Shown one piece after another: positions 60,001 through 64,000 of a DNA stretch of 64,000 nucleotides. Position 1 is the first letter of the stretch, and each line of letters begins with the position of its first letter. Location: the NCBI RefSeq assembly GCF_013359685.1, contig NZ_JABFMV010000002.1, forward strand, positions 124,001 through 188,000. Direction: 5' to 3'. The notes beneath the pieces were generated by a model. The model was given only the letters and a program-made list of their open reading frames with translations. It made no database searches and had not been told where the DNA came from. Both the position numbers and the translations under genes were made by a program. The DNA is from Leifsonia sp. C5G2 (GTDB lineage Bacteria > Actinomycetota > Actinomycetes > Actinomycetales > Microbacteriaceae).

Positions 60001-60096
60001 GCGCTGACCCTGGGCGGCTCAGGCCTGCTCGGCGGGGCTGCGATCCTGCTGCTCCTCCGATTCGTCCGGCGACGTCGCGCCACCCTGCGGCAGTGA
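57085..60096 (+). CDS. LPxTG-anchored surface protein with propeller-like core
   Basis: A 1003-residue cell-wall protein. An N-terminal membrane signal (YLLACIAAGVIAAALIVPMA) is followed by a DUF11-like repeat at about 60-120 and a Cys-pair-rich, propeller-like region at about 165-560 with blades near WVAGDRLYWYAG, AVDGNLYAAAS and VYGDYVFASA. Next come a DUF11 domain at about 715-830 (SARPGHKVDYTITVKNTGS) and a SpaA/prealbumin-like domain at about 848-945 (GTYRLVETQAPAGFQL). The sorting signal is LPFTGG at 963, a helix and RRRR. A sortase must be elsewhere. A start at 57055 would add ten residues. Probably an adhesin. Confidence 0.88.
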   Translation: MKWPRPAPSARDRRRPPAAYLLACIAAGVIAAALIVPMAFSNATTTTASTTYKTATNETAASAAASSDAPGGEKIGSAKPGDTLKWVVSYANKTSANATVTLTDILTNAGAYVPGSLEVPPLANPKGTSTPRYTTNGGGAWSSGTPPAKANGVGLDGTLVPSGTRQLSSEFVAPPTAALTFNGGDAYNIALHGDLIYGIGHHQTGAVVSCSRYDGTTCPGWPTSSNWQAWSSVVGTPIGSGTKWTGFTAMQAGAWVAGDRLYWYAGTADGSSQGVACLDLSTTTPRSCGYAARTGSVTRASGFGAQIGGTAIPAVDGNLYAAASSNGALVLVCTTPSGASCPDITLGATGWKSHGYYSAAVYGDYVFASAQRTTADAWSTFCYDLKLKRICNGSLNVWPASSSPAAVFTGTPFAPILSKTGTVTGVCTFTNGTGTSSTCWNLAGTKLAANQNPYAGTGASISITGHAAGDALVIGTKVYLSAGNQVMCRDFAAYSGTGTVAACAGFVPVSNAYNYTTRTASIIAPDCLVATGDAGIVSFFHASTGGKCAQTSSKPQEVTVTPSSFYCGSGAAAFTGWDALRITGLTSSAYRNALVTLRDQNGNAIRGFDAVTVTAGGSLDLSSVPTTVTSITATVTLQGVTAPGSLPSAQVDIAWVGAPVQVCFRTTAPAVACDAAAPLTLSNTAKAVTTSSAGTDAPGGNSTGAVKFLVKADASQCSLEITKTSGKQSARPGHKVDYTITVKNTGSQAYEKASFSDDLIDLLKDASYNNDQVTTAGTVTYAQPMLSWTGALARGAAATITYSVTVRNPATGDQELLNTVVSTSPRTNCSPASGDPRCTVKVPVEVSDLVWRKVDSTSAANILAGSAWTLTPVDSKGNPTGPALPIADCMVSGSSGCAGADIDSLGGAFRITGLGPGTYRLVETQAPAGFQLATAPITLTIADSSKTVTLSNIRNTQMPVPPLPFTGGLSSDALTLGGSGLLGGAAILLLLRFVRRRRATLRQ

Positions 60097-60140
60097 AAGG
60101 CTTCGGCGGTGTGACTTCCGGCGCAAGCGGCTACACTGAT

Positions 60141-60156
60141 TCGAACATACGTTCGA
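60141..60156. promoter_or_regulatory. LexA (SOS) box 1
   Basis: TCGAACATACGTTCGA is a perfect actinobacterial SOS box (TCGAAC-N4-GTTCGA) 18 bp before the DUF6504 start. Cleavage of LexA after DNA damage would release this gene and possibly the DUF3097 gene behind it. Confidence 0.93.
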
Positions 60157-60174
60157 TAGCCGAGGTGAACGAGC

Positions 60175-60465
60175 ATGACCGAGATCGACGAGGCGGTCGC
60201 CGTGTGGACGACCGACGACGGCGTCCCCACGCGCTTGGTGTGGCGATCCACCCGCTACCGCGTGTCGGACACCCCGACCGTGTGGGCGGAGGTGTGCGCG
60301 TGGTGGCGCCCGTTCGGCGAGCACCGCTACACGGTGGGCAGCCTGCCCCGGCAGATCGGGGGCTGGCGGTTCCAGGGCACGAGCGATGACGGCGACGCGC
60401 ACGTCTTCGACGTCCGTCACGACGCGCTCGACCGCACCTGGCGGCTGGTGCGCGTCTTCGACTGA
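60175..60465 (+). CDS. DUF6504-family protein, SOS-controlled
   Basis: A 96-residue basic-and-aromatic protein: RLVWRSTRYRVSDTPTVW, then WWRPFGEHRYTVGSLPRQIG, then HDALDRTWRLVRVFD. I recall this as the DUF6504 family, often found next to the imuA'/imuB/dnaE2 cassette in actinobacteria. The SOS box directly upstream and the mutasome 1.1 kb downstream support a role in the DNA-damage response, perhaps as an accessory factor. ATG 60175 follows GAGGTGA. Confidence 0.82.
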   Translation: MTEIDEAVAVWTTDDGVPTRLVWRSTRYRVSDTPTVWAEVCAWWRPFGEHRYTVGSLPRQIGGWRFQGTSDDGDAHVFDVRHDALDRTWRLVRVFD

Positions 60466-60519
60466 CCCCAGCGTGGCACCGCGCGGGGGCGCGTCCGGGC
60501 GCATAGCCTCCATCGAGTG

Positions 60520-61362
60520 ATGGACGACCGCTACGGAACCGATGTGCTGGCAGGCGACTGGCGGAGCGCCGGACGCACGCCCGTACCCGACGTCGAGGCC
60601 GTGCGCGACCTCGTGGTCGAGGAGGCGGCGAGCGGATTCTGCGGCGCGATCACGCGTCTCGAGGCCCAGACCGTGGAGCTGGAGGACTACTTCGGCAAGA
60701 AACGGGTGTTCCCCCTGACCGGCTCATTCCTCATCGACGGGTCGCCCGTCCGGCTCGTCGCCCCGCGGCGGACCCCGGACGGCCGCACACGCACCGCGTC
60801 CGGCTCGTTCGCCGTCGGCGACCAGAAGGCGCGCGTCGCCCGGGCGAGCCGCATCTTCGTGGAGGGCCGCCACGACGCCGAGCTGGTCGAGCGCGTCTGG
60901 GGCGACGACCTGCGCGTCGAGGGCGTCGTCGTGGAGTACCTCGAAGGCGTGGACGACCTGGACGCGATCGTGAAGGAGTTCCGGCCCGACCGCGGCCGGC
61001 GCATCGGCGTGCTCGTCGACCACCTGGTCGCCGGCTCCAAGGAGAGCAGGATCGCGGAGCAGGTCGCCCGCGGGCCGTACGGCGAGCACGTGCTGGTGGT
61101 CGGGCATCCGTACATCGACATCTGGCAGGCGGTGAAGCCCGCGCGCGTGGGGCTCGCGGAGTGGCCGCGCATCCCGCGATCGGTGCCGTGGAAGCACGGG
61201 ATCTGCGCCGCCCTCGGCCTGCCGCACGAGAGCCAGGCCGACATCGCGCGCGCCTGGAAGCGCATCCTCGGACAGGTGCGGTCGTACTCCGACCTGGAGC
61301 CGGAGCTGCTCGGCCGCGTGGAGCAGCTGATCGACTTCGTCACGGAGCCGCAGGGGCGCTGA
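60520..61362 (+). CDS. DUF3097-family protein
   Basis: A 280-residue conserved actinobacterial protein. Motifs include YFGKKRVFPLTGSFLIDG, FVEGRHDAELVERVWGDDLR (toprim-like: Glu then Asp), IGVLVDHLVAGSKESRIA and VVGHPYIDIWQAV. The toprim-type pattern (E...D.hD) suggests a nuclease or topoisomerase-primase-like metal centre; the activity is unknown. Positioned 54 bp after the SOS gene and on the same strand, it may share that message. GTG 60517 is an alternative start. Confidence 0.85.
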   Translation: MDDRYGTDVLAGDWRSAGRTPVPDVEAVRDLVVEEAASGFCGAITRLEAQTVELEDYFGKKRVFPLTGSFLIDGSPVRLVAPRRTPDGRTRTASGSFAVGDQKARVARASRIFVEGRHDAELVERVWGDDLRVEGVVVEYLEGVDDLDAIVKEFRPDRGRRIGVLVDHLVAGSKESRIAEQVARGPYGEHVLVVGHPYIDIWQAVKPARVGLAEWPRIPRSVPWKHGICAALGLPHESQADIARAWKRILGQVRSYSDLEPELLGRVEQLIDFVTEPQGR

Positions 61363-61388
61363 GCGGGGGCCTTGCCGCCTGAGGCTTC

Positions 61389-61452
61389 GGTCGGAGATCC
61401 GGCCACGGTTCGTTCGTATCTCCGACGTCGGGCAGCCCAGACGGAGATTCGA
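61389..61452 (+). repeat. Three-block 64-bp intergenic element, copy 2
   Basis: TCGGAGATCCGG at 61391-61402, ATCTCCGACG at 61418-61427 and GGAGATTCGA at 61443-61452, separated by 15 nt each. The blocks and spacing equal those at 10934-10997 (other strand). It lies between DUF3097 and imuA'. The bases after it make TCGAACGTTCGA, which is not an SOS box (no spacer). Confidence 0.75.
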
Positions 61453-61570
61453 ACGTTCGAGCGCTGGTGCAGCAGAGGCGGGCTCGCGGTCGCCTGTGTC
61501 AGCGGGCCGGCGTACGCTGTCGTGGCACGACGGGGAGTTCTCCACAACCCGCAGATTTCTATTTGCGCGG

Positions 61571-61588
61571 TTCGAACATATGTTCGAA
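61571..61588. promoter_or_regulatory. LexA (SOS) box 2, controlling the mutasome
   Basis: TTCGAACATATGTTCGAA is a perfect 18-bp palindrome containing the TCGAAC-N4-GTTCGA box, just 9 bp before the imuA' start. LexA here must block the promoter itself, which would lie over or just upstream. Confidence 0.93.
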
Positions 61589-61597
61589 AATGGGAGC

Positions 61598-62305
61598 ATG
61601 ACATCGGCAGCTCCCCACCTCCGCGAACCGGTCGCCGACCGGGCGCAGGTGCATGAGCTGCAGACCCGCATCCGGCAGATGCAGGCCACCAAGCTCGAGA
61701 GCCGCACGCTGCAGACGCATCCCGCGCTCTCGCCGCTGCTGCCGGGCGGCGCGCTCAAGGCCGGGGCCGCCTATTCGGTGCGGGGGTCGACGACCCTGCT
61801 GATGGCCATGCTGGCCGGGCCGAGCGCCGCCGGGGCATGGTGCGGCGTGATCGGCATGCCCGACTTCGGGGCGGAGGCCGCAGGGCGGTTCGGCATCGAC
61901 CTGGAGCGCCTGGTGCTGGTGCCGCATCCCGGCGACGACTGGCTGACGGTGACGGCGGCGGTCGTCGACGTGCTCAGCGTGGTCGTGGTGGCTCCGCCCT
62001 CCCGCGCCCGAGACGGCGACATCGCGCGGCTGAGCGCCCGCCTGCGGCAGCGCGAGACGACCCTCATCGTCGCGGGCGACTGGCCGCAGGTCGAGGCGAC
62101 GCTGACGGTTGCCCGCAGCGGGTGGGACGGGCTGGGCACGGGCAACGGCTACCTGTCGTCGCGCCGGGTGACCGTGGAATCCGTTCCACGCGGCGGCTCC
62201 GGGACCCGGCGCACCGCCGAGCTGTGGCTGCCGGCACCAGACGAGCGGTTCCTCGCCGAGCGCTCCGCCGTCTCCGGCCCGACGCGGCTCGAGGCGGTGG
62301 TGTAG
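61598..62305 (+). CDS. imuA: Mutasome accessory protein ImuA'
   Basis: A 235-residue RecA-like accessory factor: HPALSPLLPGGALKAGAAYSV near 35, GVIGMPDFGAEAAGRFGIDL and LVLVPHPGDDW in the middle. ImuA' helps assemble ImuB and the beta clamp for DnaE2-dependent mutagenic repair. ATG 61598 follows GGGAG; an upstream frame start would place the LexA box inside the coding sequence and is rejected. The stop abuts the imuB start. Confidence 0.88.
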   Translation: MTSAAPHLREPVADRAQVHELQTRIRQMQATKLESRTLQTHPALSPLLPGGALKAGAAYSVRGSTTLLMAMLAGPSAAGAWCGVIGMPDFGAEAAGRFGIDLERLVLVPHPGDDWLTVTAAVVDVLSVVVVAPPSRARDGDIARLSARLRQRETTLIVAGDWPQVEATLTVARSGWDGLGTGNGYLSSRRVTVESVPRGGSGTRRTAELWLPAPDERFLAERSAVSGPTRLEAVV

Positions 62306-63871
62306 ATGGCGGGCAGTGTCCAGCAGGCCGTCACCCGCGCGATCGTGCTGTGGTACCCCGACTGGCCGATCGTGGCGGCCAGACAGGCGCTCGAGCTGCC
62401 CGACGATCTGCCGGTGGCGCTGGTCGAGAAGGGCGTCGTCTTCGCCTGCTCCGCGGCGGCTAGAGCCGACGGAGTGAAGCGCGGGCTGCGGATGCGCGAG
62501 GCGCAGTCGCGCTGCCCGCAGCTCGAGGTGGTGCCGTACGACCCGGCGCTCGACGCGCGCGCGTTCGAGCCCGTGCTCGCCGCGATCGAGGAGATCACGC
62601 CGGGGGTCCAGCCGGTGCGGCCGGGCACCTGCGTGCTGCGGGCGCGCGGTCCGGCGCGGTACTACGGCGGAGAAGAGGAGGCGGCCGCCGAGCTGCTGCG
62701 CTGCCTGGAGGGGCTGGAGCTGCCGGCGGCGCGGGTGGGCGTCGCCGACGGCCCGTTCGCGGCGGAGCAGGCGGCACGCTCCACCGGGTCCGCCCGCGTG
62801 CGGGTCATCCCTCCTGGCGGCTCCCCCGCCTTCCTCGCTCCGCTGCCGGTCTCCCAGCTCGGCCTCGCCGAGCTGACGCCGCTGCTCCGGCGGCTCGGCC
62901 TGCATACCCTCGGAGACCTCGCCGCCCTCCCCCGCGTCGACCTGCGGGAGCGGTTCGGCGAGCGGGGCGAGCTGGCGTACACCCTCGCCAGCGGGCTCGA
63001 CTCCACGGCCGTCGTCCCCCGCACACCGCCGAAGCAGCTCGACCGCGCCATCGAGTTCGAGCCGCCGCTCGACCGGGTCGACCAGGTGACCTTCGCCGTC
63101 CGCGGCACCGCGGAGCAGTTCGTCGCCGGCCTCACCAAGGCAGGTCTCGTGTGCACCTCGCTGCGGGTGGAGGTGGCCGACGAGTCCGGCCGGGTCAGCG
63201 AGCGCACCTGGCTGCATCCCCGGTTGTTCTCCGCGCCCGACGTCGTCGACCGGGTGCGCTGGCAGCTGCAGGGCGCGGGGTCCGTCGACAGCGGTCTGGC
63301 ATCGCCGATCGCCCGGGTGATGCTCGAACCGGTGGCGGTCGACGACATCGGCCACCACGAAGACGGCCTCTGGGGTGGAGGAGCCGACGAGCGCATCCAC
63401 CACGGGCTCACCCGCGTGCAGAGCATGCTCGGGCACGAGGCCGTGGTCACGGCGACGATCGGCGGAGGCCGGGCTCCCGCCGAGCGCCAGGTGCTCGTTC
63501 CGTGGGGCGACCGGCCGGTTGGGGTCGCGCGCGCCGACCGGCCGTGGCCCGGGTCGCTGCCCGCTCCGGCGCCGTCGACGGTGTTCGAGGTGCCGCGTCC
63601 CGTCGCCGTGCTCACCGAGGAGGGCGCATCGGTCGAGGTCACCGACCGGGGCGACGTCACCGCACCGATCGCCCGCTTCTCCCCCACGGGCGCTGCGGCC
63701 GACGCCCGGCCGGTCGACTCGTGGGCGGGGCCGTGGCCGGTGCGCGAGCGGTGGTGGGACGCCACGCTGTCCCGCGCGATGCACCGCTTCCAGCTGGTCG
63801 ACGCCGACGGCACGGCGTGGTTGCTCGCCCTGGCCGGATCCGGCTGGTTCGCCGAAGCACGGTACGACTGA
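62306..63871 (+). CDS. imuB: ImuB, inactive Y-family polymerase subunit
   Basis: A 521-residue Y-family-fold protein. AIVLWYPDWPIVAARQA opens the palm, and AAARADGVKRGLRMREAQSRCP is the fingers helix. The place where active polymerases have a SIDE-type acidic motif reads GTCVLRARGPARYYGG, so it is catalytically dead, as in mycobacterial ImuB, which acts as a hub binding the clamp, ImuA' and DnaE2. The helix-hairpin-helix region LRRLGLHTLGDLAALPRVD is near 200. Its TGA overlaps the dnaE2 ATG by one base. Confidence 0.93.
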   Translation: MAGSVQQAVTRAIVLWYPDWPIVAARQALELPDDLPVALVEKGVVFACSAAARADGVKRGLRMREAQSRCPQLEVVPYDPALDARAFEPVLAAIEEITPGVQPVRPGTCVLRARGPARYYGGEEEAAAELLRCLEGLELPAARVGVADGPFAAEQAARSTGSARVRVIPPGGSPAFLAPLPVSQLGLAELTPLLRRLGLHTLGDLAALPRVDLRERFGERGELAYTLASGLDSTAVVPRTPPKQLDRAIEFEPPLDRVDQVTFAVRGTAEQFVAGLTKAGLVCTSLRVEVADESGRVSERTWLHPRLFSAPDVVDRVRWQLQGAGSVDSGLASPIARVMLEPVAVDDIGHHEDGLWGGGADERIHHGLTRVQSMLGHEAVVTATIGGGRAPAERQVLVPWGDRPVGVARADRPWPGSLPAPAPSTVFEVPRPVAVLTEEGASVEVTDRGDVTAPIARFSPTGAAADARPVDSWAGPWPVRERWWDATLSRAMHRFQLVDADGTAWLLALAGSGWFAEARYD

Positions 63872-64000
63872 TGGGCTGGAACAACCCGCCCATCCCGTGG
63901 GCAGAATTCGAGCGACGGCTCTCCGGCCGTCGTACCGGGCAGCAGGCCGACGAGCGGCCGTCGTCGCGCAAACGGCAGAAGTACGTTCCGCAGGCCATCC
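63871..64000 (+). CDS. dnaE2: Error-prone DNA polymerase DnaE2, N-terminus cut by the right edge
   Basis: Only the first 43 residues are present (MGWNNPPIPWAEFERRLSGR start), matching the conserved N-terminus of actinobacterial DnaE2. It follows imuB with a TGATG overlap, completing the imuA'-imuB-dnaE2 cassette. DnaE2 performs translesion synthesis under SOS control; the body of the gene lies beyond the window. Confidence 0.85.
   Translation, partial: MGWNNPPIPWAEFERRLSGRRTGQQADERPSSRKRQKYVPQAI

Noticed and set aside
61449-61460. TCGAACGTTCGA as a third LexA box
   Set aside because: The half-sites abut with no 4-bp spacer; real boxes at 60141 and 61571 have TCGAAC-N4-GTTCGA.

Overview
The window is very GC-rich, uses many GTG starts, and carries several lineage markers: RbpA, the PafB/PafC WYL-domain pair, an ImuA'/ImuB/DnaE2 mutasome behind TCGAAC-N4-GTTCGA SOS boxes, DUF1707, and a cysteine-free ribosomal protein L36. 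Together these point to an actinobacterium, most likely Microbacteriaceae (Leifsonia-like). This is chromosomal DNA. I see no prophage, insertion sequence, CRISPR array or rRNA operon, and one tRNA (Leu, anticodon GAG).

Layout. 1-11 kb: a truncated gene, an FBP zinc-finger protein, a bacteriophytochrome diguanylate cyclase, a DGPF/YCII protein beside an ECF sigma factor with a SnoaL tail, a PadR-DUF1048-ABC drug exporter operon, small enzymes, and an alternative L36 behind a Zur-like box. 11.4-20.4 kb: a hexuronate cluster, with LacI regulator and UxaC on one side of an operator and two sugar isomerase-like proteins, a Gfo/Idh/MocA dehydrogenase, fructuronate reductase and mannonate dehydratase on the other, nearly all overlapping by 4 bp. 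20.4-28 kb: a patchier stretch of lineage-specific or stress genes (G1-fold protein, small membrane protein, CMD/TetR pair, universal stress protein, P-type ATPase) with gene debris. 28-36 kb: DUF2202 lipoprotein, RidA, a transglutaminase/alpha-E/ATP-grasp peptide-ligation operon, DUF308 protein, S9 peptidase plus SDR. 36-54 kb: mostly conserved housekeeping genes (NfeD/SPFH/GDPD, RbpA, Lnt, HelY, TatC, TatA, PafC, PafB, FKBP, TrmI, HAD, PAC2, UppP, M20 peptidase, tRNA-Leu). 54-64 kb: CDF transporter, WYL regulator coupled to a ferritin-VIT iron exporter, a large LPxTG surface protein, and an SOS-controlled mutagenesis cluster running off the right edge.

The most striking signal is not a gene. 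At 22587-22614 lies a 28-bp site with the 11-6-11 layout of a XerC/XerD dif site. The heptamer GGGGGAG occurs (by eye) nine times left of it, all on the + strand, and about 24 times right of it, all on the - strand. Every copy therefore points at the site, as FtsK-orienting sequences do around a chromosome terminus. The window probably contains the replication terminus. A second unexpected item is a 64-bp intergenic element with three conserved blocks and fixed 15-nt variable spacers, present at 10934-10997 and 61389-61452. Two other short-palindrome arrays sit between convergent genes at 221-281 and 50661-50776.
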